Positions 24,983 to 34,094 are shown, counted from the stretch's first letter. The stretch: DNA of 64,000 nucleotides from Paenibacillus sp. PCH8 (GCF_002968835.1 NZ_PKQK01000003.1:806001-870000); one strand, 5' to 3'. The notes: generated by a model from the sequence alone, not told the origin. Translations and numbers: made by a program.

Positions 24983-25664
24983 CGGTGATCCAGCTGATCT
25001 GATATGGAAAAATGCGATTAAAATACGGAACGATCTCCTGAGCTACCTGCTCCACGGGGTAGGTCTTGCCTGTCATGTCCTCAAGTGAAGTGACGCCATA
25101 CTGCTCGATCCCACAAGGAACAATCCCCTGAAAACCTGCGTGTTGAATGCCTGAGGTAATGTTAAAAGCAAACCCGTGACTTGTGACGAAACCGCGGCGG
25201 TGCTTGCATCGATTAAACTTGATGCCAATGGCGGCGATTTTCATATCCCCAATCCACACCCCTGTATATCCCTCTTTGCGTCCAGCCTCGATACCTTGGT
25301 CTGCAAGATAATCCATAATGACCTGCTCCAGTTTCCGTAAATAACCATGTAAGTCCAGGTCTTCATCCCGACCAAGAACCAATAATGGATAACCTACCAA
25401 CTGGCCCGGTCCATGATAAGTAATATCACCGCCGCGGTCAATTTGAAACAAGGCAATTCCTTGTTCCCGCAATTCATCCGGACTAAGAAGCAGATGCTCG
25501 GGATGATTCTGTGAGCCGATCGTATAGGTGGGCGGATGCTGTAATAGCAGTAACTGCTCCGCTCCTTCTCCCTCGTCCAGTTTCTGTACAATCGCTTTCT
25601 GGCGGTTCCAAGCCTCTTCATAATCAAGCATCGGTATGTACGCAACATCAAGCGGCTTACTCAT
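24957..25664 (-). CDS. lipB: Octanoyl-[acyl-carrier-protein] transferase
   Basis: A 235-residue LipB-type octanoyltransferase that loads octanoyl onto lipoyl domains. Motifs: QHPPTYTIGSQ, RGGDITYHGPGQLVGYPLL, KIAAIGIKF and HGFAFNI; the catalytic Cys lies in GIVPCGIEQYGVTSL. ATG at 25664 with AAGGGTG 9 bases upstream. It lies downstream of the bkd operon, whose E2 subunit needs lipoylation, so a functional link is likely. Confidence 0.93.
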   Translation of the reverse strand: MSKPLDVAYIPMLDYEEAWNRQKAIVQKLDEGEGAEQLLLLQHPPTYTIGSQNHPEHLLLSPDELREQGIALFQIDRGGDITYHGPGQLVGYPLLVLGRDEDLDLHGYLRKLEQVIMDYLADQGIEAGRKEGYTGVWIGDMKIAAIGIKFNRCKHRRGFVTSHGFAFNITSGIQHAGFQGIVPCGIEQYGVTSLEDMTGKTYPVEQVAQEIVPYFNRIFPYQISWITEKEALQRL

Positions 25665-25899
25665 GATTCCCCACACCCTTCTGCATCATTGTTCAAAAGT
25701 ATGATGGAGCAACTGTTGGTAGACAGCCAGAAAAGTGCACGGCCTGCGGCACATACACTTTCCCGTCTTTCAACTATTGAACATTTTGCATCCTTCATTT
25801 TCAATCGCTCCCGGGTACAAGTTCTAGACGAAAAGAACCATTTCGATCTATAACTTGATGATTGGAAACCGCTCTTTGGATTGATGCAAAATGCCTAAC

Positions 25900-27333
25900 T
25901 TAATACACCTTGGTCTCCATGGTGTATCCTTCAAGGTTTTCTTTGACACGCTGCAAGAACCGTCCGCTAATTACGCCATCCAGAATACGATGATCCAGGG
26001 ACAAACACAGATTAGCCATCGAACGAACAGCAATCATATCATTAATGACCACTGGCTTTTTGACGATCGACTCGAACGTAAGAATTGCTGCCTGCGGATA
26101 GTTAATGATCGGCTGGGACAGAATCGAACCGAATGATCCCGTGTTGTTAACTGTGAACGTGCCACCTAGCATATGATCCAGCTTCAAGGTACCTTCACGT
26201 GTTTTACGCGCCAGTTCATCCACTTCACGGGCCAGACCTGCAATATTTCGCTGATCCGCATGTTTGATCACTGGTGTAAGTACGGAATCTTCAGTACCTA
26301 CCGCCATGGACAAGTTGATGTCTCGTTTGACAATTATTTTGTCAACTGCCCATACCGAGTTCATGATCGGGTAGTCTTTAATTGCATTGACGACTCCCTT
26401 CATCATGAAGGACAGATACGTAAGATTGATGCCTTCCTTACGCTTGAACTCATCCTTGAGCTTATTGCGCAGCATCACGAGATTCGTTACGTCCACTTCA
26501 ATCATCGTCCACGCATGCGGAATTTCCGATACGCTTTGACGCATGTTCCGCGCAATAGCATTACGCACAGGAGTAACATCAATGAAGTATTCCGATCTTC
26601 CCTGGCCGCCACCTTCCACTTCGATCTGTGGAATTTTCGGGCTTTCGGTCAGATGAATTCCCGAGTGTCTTACGGGTACACCCGCATCAGCTGCTGAGAT
26701 CGCTTCTCCAGCAGTTAAACCCAGTTCTCCATTCCCACGATTCACCCCGCTGAAAGGAGAAGCAGAAGATGTATGCTGACCTGATGAAGTAGATGCTTGC
26801 ACAGATGCTCCACCCGCGTTTCCTCCTAGGGAAACGAATGCCAGTACATCCTTACGTGTAACGCGACCACCTGCCCCGGTGCCCTGAATACTTTGCAAGT
26901 TCAAACCATGCTCTGCTGCCAGGGATTGCACTGCCGGGGAATACCGATGGCGCATCGGCTGGTTGGGATCTTGTTCTGCTGTATTTGACGCGGCAACAGG
27001 AGTGCGGCCTGTGTTATGCTGCACTTGCTCCTGTTGCTGCGAGACTTGCGTTACTTGCTCGGCTGCTTCTTCGTCGGAAGCGGCGACCTGCATGCGGCAG
27101 ATCGCTTCACCCACAGCAATCGTTGTACCTTCTTCCACCAAAAGGTCACCCATAATTCCATCCAACGTGGATGGAATTTCGGCATTTACTTTATCGGTTA
27201 TTACTTCACAGATCGGCTCGTACTGTTCCACACGGTCGCCCGGTTTTTTCAACCATTTGCCTATGGTAGCCGAGACCAGCGATTCCGCCAATTGCGGCAT
27301 AATGACCTCGATCCATTTCATACGTTCAGCCAT
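25900..27333 (-). CDS. bkdB: Branched-chain 2-oxoacid dehydrogenase E2 (dihydrolipoyl acyltransferase)
   Basis: A 477-residue E2 core. Residues about 8-85 form the lipoyl domain, with the lipoylated Lys in EVITDKVNAEIPS; a Gln/Ala/Ser-rich linker follows; the peripheral-subunit-binding domain lies in YSPAVQSLAAEHGLNLQSIQ with GTGAGGRVTRKDV; then the catalytic acyltransferase domain ending with the active site LDHRILDG. ATG at 27333 with GGAG 9 bases upstream. Last gene of lpd-bkdAA-bkdAB-bkdB; the branched-chain assignment is from subunit order and absence of a second E1 set. Confidence 0.93.
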   Translation of the reverse strand: MAERMKWIEVIMPQLAESLVSATIGKWLKKPGDRVEQYEPICEVITDKVNAEIPSTLDGIMGDLLVEEGTTIAVGEAICRMQVAASDEEAAEQVTQVSQQQEQVQHNTGRTPVAASNTAEQDPNQPMRHRYSPAVQSLAAEHGLNLQSIQGTGAGGRVTRKDVLAFVSLGGNAGGASVQASTSSGQHTSSASPFSGVNRGNGELGLTAGEAISAADAGVPVRHSGIHLTESPKIPQIEVEGGGQGRSEYFIDVTPVRNAIARNMRQSVSEIPHAWTMIEVDVTNLVMLRNKLKDEFKRKEGINLTYLSFMMKGVVNAIKDYPIMNSVWAVDKIIVKRDINLSMAVGTEDSVLTPVIKHADQRNIAGLAREVDELARKTREGTLKLDHMLGGTFTVNNTGSFGSILSQPIINYPQAAILTFESIVKKPVVINDMIAVRSMANLCLSLDHRILDGVISGRFLQRVKENLEGYTMETKVY

Positions 27334-27378
27334 TTCATATCACTCCAAACTTTGCATTTAAACGATCCAAAAACGAAA

Positions 27379-28365
27379 TTAAAACTCGGCAAGCGTACGC
27401 ATTGCTGCTTTGGCTTTGTCCTTGCTCAGCATGTAGAATTTCTCCAATGTTGGGCTGATTGGCATGGCCGGCACGTCAGGTCCACAGAGACGCTGAATGG
27501 GTGCATCCAGTTCAAACAGACATTCCTCGCTAATGATTGCTGCAACTTCGGCACCTACACCACCGGTTTTATTATCCTCGTGTACAATCAGCACTTTACC
27601 TGTCAGACGAGCGGAAGCGATGATCGCTTCACGATCCAGCGGCTGCAATGTGCGGAGATCCAGAACGTGGGCTGTAATGCCCTCTTCCCGTTCCAATTCT
27701 TCCGCAGCCTGCATCACAAAATGCAGCGGTTGACTGTAACCAATGACTGTAATATCTGCACCTTCACGAAGTACGTTAGCTTTACCAATCGGAACAATGT
27801 AGTCATCTTCAGGCACATCTTCCTTGATTAGTTTATAGCATTTTTTGTTCTCAAAAAAGAGTACCGGGTCCGGGTCGCGAATAGCCGCCTTGAGCAGTCC
27901 CTTGGCATCATATGCCGAGTAGGGAGCTACAATTTTCAGACCGGGTGTACCAAAGAAGATCGATTCCGGACATTGGGAGTGGTACAGTCCACCGAAAATT
28001 CCGCCACCAATCGGCGCACGGATGACAATGGGGCAACTCCAGTCATTGTTGGAACGATAGCGGATTTTGGCCGCTTCACTAATGATCTGATTCGTTGCCG
28101 GCAGCATAAAGTCCGAATATTGCATTTCGGCAATCGGCTTCATGCCATACATCGCAGCACCAATGGCGACACCTGCAATGGCTGATTCAGACAAAGGTGT
28201 GTCCATAACTCGCATTTCGCCAAACTGATCCTGCAATCCTTTGGTTGTGGTAAACACACCACCTTTGAGCCCTACGTCTTCACCAAGGATAAAGACATTC
28301 TCATCCCGCTCCATCTCTTCTTTCATCGCGAGACGGATTGCATCAATATATTCCATAACCGCCAT
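27379..28365 (-). CDS. bkdAB: 2-oxoacid dehydrogenase E1 component, beta subunit
   Basis: A 328-residue E1-beta that forms the thiamine-diphosphate enzyme with BkdAA. Motifs: VFILGEDVGLKGGVF, DTPLSESAIAGVAIGAAMYG (ThDP Glu), PIGGGIFGGLYHSQ, and ITVIGYSQPLHF in the C-terminal domain. ATG at 28365 lies 2 bases past the bkdAA stop, with GGGGG upstream, so translation is coupled. Confidence 0.95.
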   Translation of the reverse strand: MAVMEYIDAIRLAMKEEMERDENVFILGEDVGLKGGVFTTTKGLQDQFGEMRVMDTPLSESAIAGVAIGAAMYGMKPIAEMQYSDFMLPATNQIISEAAKIRYRSNNDWSCPIVIRAPIGGGIFGGLYHSQCPESIFFGTPGLKIVAPYSAYDAKGLLKAAIRDPDPVLFFENKKCYKLIKEDVPEDDYIVPIGKANVLREGADITVIGYSQPLHFVMQAAEELEREEGITAHVLDLRTLQPLDREAIIASARLTGKVLIVHEDNKTGGVGAEVAAIISEECLFELDAPIQRLCGPDVPAMPISPTLEKFYMLSKDKAKAAMRTLAEF

Positions 28366-28367
28366 GG

Positions 28368-29396
28368 TTAACGTCCCCCTTCTTCGCTATCTGCATAGAC
28401 ATGCGTCAGCGTGTCCTCAGGTTTCGGATATGGCGCGTTGTCTGCATATTCTGTCGCTTCTTTCATTTCTAAAGCAAGCTGAGAAGCCAGATCTGCATCC
28501 CGGGCTTCGTCCCATATACCGCAATCAATCAAATAGTTCTTCATGCGAGGAACGCCATCTTTCTTCCAATTCTCTTCAACTTCTTCTTTGGTCCGGTAAG
28601 CCAGATCATTGTCAGAAGTAGAGTGAGGAGACAACCGGTACATCATCGCTTCAATCAGTGTCGGACCTTCACCTGCTATGGCACGGCGACGTGCTTCCTT
28701 CACAGCAGCATACACTTCAAGCGCATCGTTACCATCTACTCGAAGTCCAGGGAAGCCATAACCAAGCGCACGATCCGAAATCTTGCCACTAAGCTGCTTG
28801 TGAATCGGTACCGAGATTGCGTACTGATTGTTCTCGCACATAATAATAACAGGCAACTTGTGCACACCTGCAAAATTGGCGCCTTCGTGGAAATCACCCT
28901 GATTACTCGATCCTTCACCAAACGTAACAAAAGAAACGAAGTCTTTTTTCTTCATTTTGGCAGCGAGTGCAAATCCAACAGCGTGCGGAACCTGTGTTGT
29001 AACCGGACTGGAGCCCGTCACGATCCGCAGCTTTTTGTGACCAAAGTGACCCGGCATTTGCCGACCGCCACTATTCGGATCTTCCGCTTTGGCAAAAGCA
29101 GACAGCATCAACTCACGAGGAGTCATGCCGACCGCCAGCACGAAGCCGTAATCGCGGTAATAAGGTAAGTAATAATCGTGATCCCGGTCCAGACCAAAAG
29201 CAGCGCCGACTTGCGCAGCCTCCTGACCTACACCGGATACGTGAAAGTTAATTTTGCCGGCCCGTTGCAAGAGCAAGCAACGCTCGTCAAACTTGCGTGC
29301 CAGCAGCATGTATTTGTACATATCCAATACTTCACCATCGCTAAGTCCCAGCTGTTGATGCCGATGGACCGCGTCTGCAGTACCTTGTGAACTCAT
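28368..29396 (-). CDS. bkdAA: 2-oxoacid dehydrogenase E1 component, alpha subunit
   Basis: A 342-residue E1-alpha. ThDP/Mg motif GEGSSNQGDFHEGANFAGVH with CENNQYAISVP; phosphorylation-loop-like YRLSPHSTSDND; and GRQMPGHFGHKKLRI with SSPVTTQVPHAVG, which favours the branched-chain type over pyruvate dehydrogenase. A perfect AAGGAGGT precedes the ATG. Branched-chain acyl-CoA made here primes iso/anteiso fatty acids in Paenibacillus (family knowledge). Confidence 0.94.
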   Translation of the reverse strand: MSSQGTADAVHRHQQLGLSDGEVLDMYKYMLLARKFDERCLLLQRAGKINFHVSGVGQEAAQVGAAFGLDRDHDYYLPYYRDYGFVLAVGMTPRELMLSAFAKAEDPNSGGRQMPGHFGHKKLRIVTGSSPVTTQVPHAVGFALAAKMKKKDFVSFVTFGEGSSNQGDFHEGANFAGVHKLPVIIMCENNQYAISVPIHKQLSGKISDRALGYGFPGLRVDGNDALEVYAAVKEARRRAIAGEGPTLIEAMMYRLSPHSTSDNDLAYRTKEEVEENWKKDGVPRMKNYLIDCGIWDEARDADLASQLALEMKEATEYADNAPYPKPEDTLTHVYADSEEGGR

Positions 29397-29535
29397 ATGA
29401 GGTACCTCCTTTTAATCAGAGCCTTTGCAAGTCTTACTACCCGATCTTATAACCTGGTACTAAGACTTGGCTTAACCTTATTATAATCTCTTTTGCCCGA
29501 AAAAGGAAAGGACCTTTCTCACAAGCTTGTTTGGC

Positions 29536-30960
29536 TTACATTCCAATCGCCTTTCCATCAACGGCCAACATCGCTTCACCCATGATTTCCGACAGTGAAG
29601 GGTGTGGATGGATCGTTTGTCCGACTTCCCAAGGTGTGGCATCCAGCATCTGAGCCAGCGAAGCCTCAGCGATCAATTCCGTCACATGGGTGCCAATCAT
29701 ATGTACCCCCAATATATCATTCGTCTTGGCATCTGCGATCACCTTCACGAATCCATCACGACTTCCGTGAATGAGCGATTTGCCAATAGCCTGAAACGGG
29801 AACTTGCCTGTTTTGACTTCGTAGCCACGTTCTTTAGCTTCATGCTCCGTAAATCCAATGCTGGCTGCTTCCGGACGCGTATACACACAGCGCGGAATGC
29901 GGTGGGATTCAACAGCATGTACCGTTTCGCCCGCCAGGTGATTGACAGCTAGAATGCCTTCATGACTTGCGGCATGTGCAAGCTGCAAACCGCCGATGCA
30001 ATCACCAATAGCATAGATGTGACCTTCACCGGTCTGTAACTGTTTGTTAACAGCGATGAAGCCGTGTTCCAGTTTGATATCCGTATTCTCAAGTCCGATA
30101 TTTTCGACATTGGCCTGACGTCCAACCGAGACGAGCATTTTCTCCGCTCTCAGCGTTTCCTGCTTTTTTTCGCCAAGTTGTACATCTATCTGAACGCCTT
30201 GTTTATCGGTGCTATAGGTTTCTGTCAGAACATTGGCACCTGTCAGGAAACGAACACCCCGTTTGCCAAGTAAACGCTGCATTTCCTTGGCAACATCCTC
30301 ATCCTCGGCAGGCAGCACATGCGCAGCTGCTTCTACCACGGTGATGTCTACCCCGAAATCATTCAGCATGGATGCCCACTCCAGACCAATTACACCTCCA
30401 CCAATAATGATTAGTGACGCAGGAAGCTCATCCATTCGTAGTGCCTCGTCACTACTCATAATAAACTTACCGTCCGGTTCCAGACCGGGGAGCACACGCG
30501 GACGTGAACCGGTAGCAATAATGAGATTGGTCGGAACCACCGTATCCATCTCGCCGTCTTCGAACTCTATAGCGACCGCTCCGCTCTGCGGGGAGAAGAT
30601 GGATGGTCCAATAACGCGACCGTTCGCGTGTACGACCTGGATTTTATTTTTTTTCATCAAATATTGAACACCCTGGTGGAGCTGCTCCACAATCGCATCC
30701 TTGCGCGCCTGTACTTTGGGAAATACAAGTGTGGCCCCAGCTGTCTCAATACCATACGTCTCGCTCTCCTGAATCTCGGCGTACACTTCCGCACTTTTCA
30801 GCAAAGCCTTACTCGGAATACAGCCACGGTGCAGGCAGGTTCCACCAAGTTTGTCCTTTTCAATAATAACGACTTGTTTCCCGAGCTGTGCAGCCCGGAT
30901 CGCGGCAACGTACCCGCCAGTACCTCCTCCAAGTATTGCAACATCACATGTAATTGGCAT
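29536..30960 (-). CDS. lpdA: Dihydrolipoyl dehydrogenase (E3)
   Basis: A 474-residue flavoprotein that reoxidises the dihydrolipoyl arm. FAD site VAILGGGTGGYVAAIRAAQL, redox disulfide GGTCLHRGCIPSKALL, NAD site IIIGGGVIGLEWASML, FAD site IYAIGDCIGG, and the His-Glu base in the C-terminal HPHPSLSEIMGEA. ATG at 30960. First gene of the bkd operon (LpdV type). Confidence 0.96.
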   Translation of the reverse strand: MPITCDVAILGGGTGGYVAAIRAAQLGKQVVIIEKDKLGGTCLHRGCIPSKALLKSAEVYAEIQESETYGIETAGATLVFPKVQARKDAIVEQLHQGVQYLMKKNKIQVVHANGRVIGPSIFSPQSGAVAIEFEDGEMDTVVPTNLIIATGSRPRVLPGLEPDGKFIMSSDEALRMDELPASLIIIGGGVIGLEWASMLNDFGVDITVVEAAAHVLPAEDEDVAKEMQRLLGKRGVRFLTGANVLTETYSTDKQGVQIDVQLGEKKQETLRAEKMLVSVGRQANVENIGLENTDIKLEHGFIAVNKQLQTGEGHIYAIGDCIGGLQLAHAASHEGILAVNHLAGETVHAVESHRIPRCVYTRPEAASIGFTEHEAKERGYEVKTGKFPFQAIGKSLIHGSRDGFVKVIADAKTNDILGVHMIGTHVTELIAEASLAQMLDATPWEVGQTIHPHPSLSEIMGEAMLAVDGKAIGM

Positions 30961-31199
30961 CTCTCATGTTCTCCTCTATCGATCAAATTTCAATATGATT
31001 TATTAAATGATAATGGGTTGACTCCTCGTTTTGCATACATTCTCTATATACCATTGTACTCTCCTTGCGCGGTCAACTCAAAGTTTGAACCAATCACACA
31101 TGGACAGCCTATGCATTCCAAGCTATGATGGAATCAGGAATGATCTGTAAGCGCAACCTTTTATTTTATGTCGACTCTGGCAGAAGGGGTATAATGCTC

Positions 31200-31511
31200 A
31201 TGAATACAAGATTGGTCTTTGGGCGATTTTTGGCGATTGTGGTTCTCGTCATTCCCGGGTTAATGGCAATGAAGGGTTTTCTGATGATGAAAGATGCCCT
31301 GTTCCTATATTATGCCGAGCACGGGAACGAACAGATTTCACCAGGTTTCCAGTGGCTTTCCTTCGGCGGTGGACTTGTCCTTTTTGCGGCAGGTATGAGT
31401 TTTCTGGGAGGCTGGATCCTGTTCCGTGACCGCAAGCGTAATTATGTAGGTCCCCGCTTCCGCTCCAAAAGTGTACCTGAAAAAGCAGAGACGCCCGGAA
31501 GGACTCCATGA
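31200..31511 (+). CDS. DUF2627 family membrane protein (YqzF-like)
   Basis: A 103-residue protein with two membrane segments (FLAIVVLVIPGLMAMKGFLM and FGGGLVLFAAGMSFLGGWIL) separated by FLYYAEHGNEQISPGFQW, and a basic C-terminus. This matches DUF2627, found beside the bkd operon in Bacillus. I chose ATG at 31200 (GGGG 10 bases upstream). Divergent from lpdA. Function unknown. Confidence 0.8.
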   Translation: MNTRLVFGRFLAIVVLVIPGLMAMKGFLMMKDALFLYYAEHGNEQISPGFQWLSFGGGLVLFAAGMSFLGGWILFRDRKRNYVGPRFRSKSVPEKAETPGRTP

Positions 31512-31525
31512 GTCCGGGCTTTTTG
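31493..31525 (+). terminator. Terminator after the DUF2627 gene
   Basis: Stem GCCC..GGACT / AGTCC.GGGC followed by TTTTT, overlapping the stop codon. Confidence 0.85.
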
Positions 31526-31593
31526 TCGTTTCAATCTCCCCGTAGGATAACAGTTACAATAATGACGATATGATATGAACGCTGACCATTTGC

Positions 31594-31622
31594 TTTATTA
31601 ACTTAAAATGTTAAGGTATAAT
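31594..31622 (+). promoter_or_regulatory. Candidate sigma-A promoter of the potassium channel gene
   Basis: TATAAT at 31617-31622 preceded at 17 bases by a weak -35 (TTTATT, 31594-31599). Confidence 0.45.
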
Positions 31623-31680
31623 GCCTATTCATTCACACATGCAACACGCCGACAACTTTACATAGACAGGATGGATCATC

Positions 31681-32028
31681 ATGGTTTCGTTTTTAATCAC
31701 GTTACAACGATTGCTCAAAGGCATTTTCCATGCGTTCAAGGACCCCAAGTTTCTGGCTCTGTTCGCGTTAACTGCCGCAACTTTGCTGTCAGGTACTTTG
31801 TTTTACACTCGTGTTGAAGGTCTGCATTGGATCGATGCATTGTACTTCTGCGCTGTAACTCTAACGACGGTAGGACACCCTGACTTTGTGCCATCCACCG
31901 GATTTGGCAAAGCTTTTACCGTCATCTACATGTTTGCAGGCATCGGCCTCACCTTTGCCATGATTGCCAGAATTACAGCAGCTATTCTATTTCCCCGCAA
32001 ATTAAAAACAGAAGAGAACCCGGAGTAA
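31681..32028 (+). CDS. Two-TM potassium channel family protein with atypical filter
   Basis: A 115-residue protein with the KcsA-like layout: TM1 (FLALFALTAATLLSGTLFY), pore helix (WIDALYFCAVTLT), filter, TM2 (FTVIYMFAGIGLTFAMIARI). The filter reads TTVGHPDF rather than the canonical TTVGYGDF: Tyr-Gly is replaced by His-Pro, while the flanking Thr, Val, Gly and Asp are kept. No regulatory domain is attached. Potassium selectivity is uncertain. Confidence 0.8.
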   Translation: MVSFLITLQRLLKGIFHAFKDPKFLALFALTAATLLSGTLFYTRVEGLHWIDALYFCAVTLTTVGHPDFVPSTGFGKAFTVIYMFAGIGLTFAMIARITAAILFPRKLKTEENPE

Positions 32029-32037
32029 TCTCCGGGT
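32018..32037. terminator. Short convergent hairpin over two stop codons
   Basis: ACCCGGAG / CTCCGGGT with a TAAT loop, spanning the channel-gene stop and reaching the stop of the facing 70-aa gene. No T run follows, so termination strength is unclear. Confidence 0.5.
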
Positions 32038-32249
32038 CATTCGTATAATGCATCCCGCAGTTTGGTAGACATACGTGACTCTTTGGAAGAGGACTTCAAA
32101 ATCGTTCTGCGCAACGTAAGGTTACTTGCCTGTAGACGCTCCGCTTCAGCGAACAGTTCTGCAAATAACACCTGCGCCGCTTCATCCAGAGAACCCTGTT
32201 CTTTCAGGCTTATATATCGCTCTTGCAGTGATGTCAATGCTTCACTCAT
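32037..32249 (-). CDS. Conserved small hypothetical protein, 70 aa
   Basis: A mostly helical 70-residue protein (MSEALTSLQERYISLKEQGS, then LDEAAQVLFAELFAEAERLQ), with a Ser/Lys/Arg-rich C-terminus. GAGGTG lies 6 bases upstream of the ATG at 32249; the longer frame to 32357 has no support. No family recognised. Convergent to the channel gene and divergent from tdk. Confidence 0.65.
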   Translation of the reverse strand: MSEALTSLQERYISLKEQGSLDEAAQVLFAELFAEAERLQASNLTLRRTILKSSSKESRMSTKLRDALYE

Positions 32250-32426
32250 CGTAAACACCTCTTTTCCATAACTCCTGATGATCCGTTGCTGGAACCAACG
32301 GCTTAACATTCCATATAGTAACACAAAGCTGCACAGATTAGTTCTGGCTCTTACCAAAGATTTTGTGGTACTCTGTAATGGTCGCTTTTTTTGTTGAATC
32401 CCGTATGTGAGAGGAGTAGCAGCACC

Positions 32427-33029
32427 GTGGAAACTGGACGCATTACCGTAATTACTGGACCCATGTTCAGTGAAAAATCCGGTGAACTCATTCGCCGTTG
32501 TCAGAAACTAATTCAATTTGGCCGTAAAAAGGTTGTGGCCTACAAGCCAGCCGAGGATGACCGCTTTGCCCAGGACGAGATCGTGAGCCGAATTGGTTAC
32601 CGACTGCCTGCTCATTCCATTCCCCGGCAATTAACCCCGGAATCCGTAGAGATGATCCTGAACCAAACCATAGATGCTGATGTTGTTGCATTTGATGAAG
32701 TACAATTTTTCAGCAGTGCCATTATGGAACTAGCCTCGGAGTTAGCCTATTGTGGCAAACATGTCATCGTAGATGGACTTAATATGGATTACCGTGGTAA
32801 GGAATTTGGTTATGTGGGCGGATTGCTTGCCATGGCAGATGACATTGAGAAACTCTCGGCTTTCTGCGCGGTATGTGGTAGCCCGGATGCTGCCTTTACC
32901 CAACGTATCGTCAATGGTGAACCCGTTACCCTGGGTCCGGTGGTCATGATCGGCGATTCAGAAGCTTACGAGCCACGTTGTCGTTGCTGCTTCATTCCCC
33001 CTCACAAAGTTGAATGCTCATCTGGATAG
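32427..33029 (+). CDS. tdk: Thymidine kinase with altered P-loop
   Basis: A 200-residue type-II thymidine kinase that phosphorylates thymidine with ATP. DFDEVQFF-type Walker B is VVAFDEVQFFSS; the lasso loop is DGLNMDYRGKEFG; two zinc half-sites are CAVCG and CRCC. The P-loop is odd: GPMFSEKSGELIRR, where the family has GPMFSGKSEELIRR, so the Gly before the catalytic Lys is Glu and the following Glu is Gly. The start is GTG at 32427 with AGGAG 10 bases upstream. Confidence 0.92.
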   Translation: METGRITVITGPMFSEKSGELIRRCQKLIQFGRKKVVAYKPAEDDRFAQDEIVSRIGYRLPAHSIPRQLTPESVEMILNQTIDADVVAFDEVQFFSSAIMELASELAYCGKHVIVDGLNMDYRGKEFGYVGGLLAMADDIEKLSAFCAVCGSPDAAFTQRIVNGEPVTLGPVVMIGDSEAYEPRCRCCFIPPHKVECSSG

Positions 33030-33038
33030 TGAGATCAT

Positions 33039-33066
33039 TTAAAAGGCCCTTTCGGGCTTTTTTTTG
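33039..33066 (+). terminator. Terminator after tdk
   Basis: AAAGGCCC / GGGCTTT stem with a four-base loop and a long T run. Confidence 0.92.
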
Positions 33067-33104
33067 TTGCATTCGATCAAAAAGCTTCATGATGGGCAAA
33101 CACA

Positions 33105-33133
33105 TAAAAAAGCACCGCTTCGCAGCGATGCTT
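33105..33133 (-). terminator. Terminator of the 158-aa zinc-ribbon gene
   Basis: Stem AGCA.CGCT / AGCG.TGCT with TTTTTT on the minus strand, just past the stop at 33150. Confidence 0.8.
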
Positions 33134-33149
33134 CCAGAGTCACTTCCCG

Positions 33150-33626
33150 CTAATCCCGGGAAACAAAATATTTGTTGGTCATGTAGTAAGCGTCACCACG
33201 CGACGTTTCCACCATTCCTTTTTTCGCATCCAAAAATACAATCTCTTTACACTTCGTGCAGTACCATTTCGTACGCTTATATGGCGATTCCGTCACGTAA
33301 GCCGTGCCGCATTTACAATCAATCTTCATTAATAGCTCGGTTGATTTATAAGCACTGGACAAACGTTCCAGGTTATCCTGCTGCTGTGTAGGCATAATGG
33401 TCTGCTGATAATCCGATAAATGATTCTGAACCTTGAAATCTGCCACCAATCCTGCATTCAATCCAAAAAACTCCTTGCCGATCTCGGTCACGAAGCGCTT
33501 CTCATTTCTGTAGCAATCCAGCCACTCAATAATCTGCTTATTTGACAGTGGAACCGTACCCTTGATACCGCTGTTTAAGGTGTAGGTCATGATGTATAAA
33601 GTATCGTCTTGTCTACCTGAGTACAT
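33150..33626 (-). CDS. Hypothetical zinc-ribbon protein, 158 aa
   Basis: Unrecognised family. The N-terminal half (residues 1-85) has IKGTVPLSNKQIIEWLDCYR and a Gln-rich turn; the C-terminal half has a four-Cys ribbon (IDCKCGTAYVTES then WYCTKCKEIVFLD, residues about 102-130). A strong AAGGAGG precedes the ATG, so translation is well supported. A second small Cys-rich gene lies upstream. Confidence 0.75.
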   Translation of the reverse strand: MYSGRQDDTLYIMTYTLNSGIKGTVPLSNKQIIEWLDCYRNEKRFVTEIGKEFFGLNAGLVADFKVQNHLSDYQQTIMPTQQQDNLERLSSAYKSTELLMKIDCKCGTAYVTESPYKRTKWYCTKCKEIVFLDAKKGMVETSRGDAYYMTNKYFVSRD

Positions 33627-33715
33627 TAGAATCCTCCTTCGAATACATTTGCTAATGTACTACAAAAACGCGCATAAATCAAAGCAATGTTATTTCCTGA
33701 GCGCATCTTTTCTTA

Positions 33716-33931
33716 TTAAATGGGGAACATTTCTCGTTCATCTGCCAAAGTCTTACAAGAACTGCATACACCTGAAACATTTCCCTGTGGGGCTGCATAA
33801 TGTACGATCGATTTCACGTTTTTCTTGCATATGGAACAGTAGTACCTCCTTTTCTTTTTTGGGGTGTAGTCGGATAGCTTCACTACGTTTGGGTCTGGTC
33901 GGAATCTGCGTAAGAAGCCCAGCCATTTCAT
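33716..33931 (-). CDS. Small zinc-ribbon protein, 71 aa
   Basis: A basic N-terminus (MKWLGFLRRFRPDP) followed by two CxxC pairs (YYCSICKKNV and GVCSSCKTLAD) that would form one zinc site. An overlapping frame exists in the same region, but only this one has the paired cysteines. The ribosome binding site is weak (AGGA at about 13 bases). Function unknown. Confidence 0.55.
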   Translation of the reverse strand: MKWLGFLRRFRPDPNVVKLSDYTPKKKRRYYCSICKKNVKSIVHYAAPQGNVSGVCSSCKTLADEREMFPI

Positions 33932-34094
33932 CTCGCTTCACTCTTCCTTGTTCGCCTACATCGTAGTCGTTTTTTCAGTTTTAGCTAGAAAAACATTTGT
34001 CTTTTGTTATGTATACGATTCCAAGTTGTACATGCCTGTCTCATAATTATTCGACGTTTTGAGCGTTTTTCCTGTTTTTAATCTCTACCCATAC

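Noticed and set aside
27016..27831. 271-codon plus-strand ORF opposite bkdB/bkdAB
   Set aside because: Antisense shadow across two firmly identified genes.
33753..33941. 62-codon alternative frame over the small zinc-ribbon gene
   Set aside because: Slightly better ribosome binding site but lacks the paired cysteines and has a random composition.
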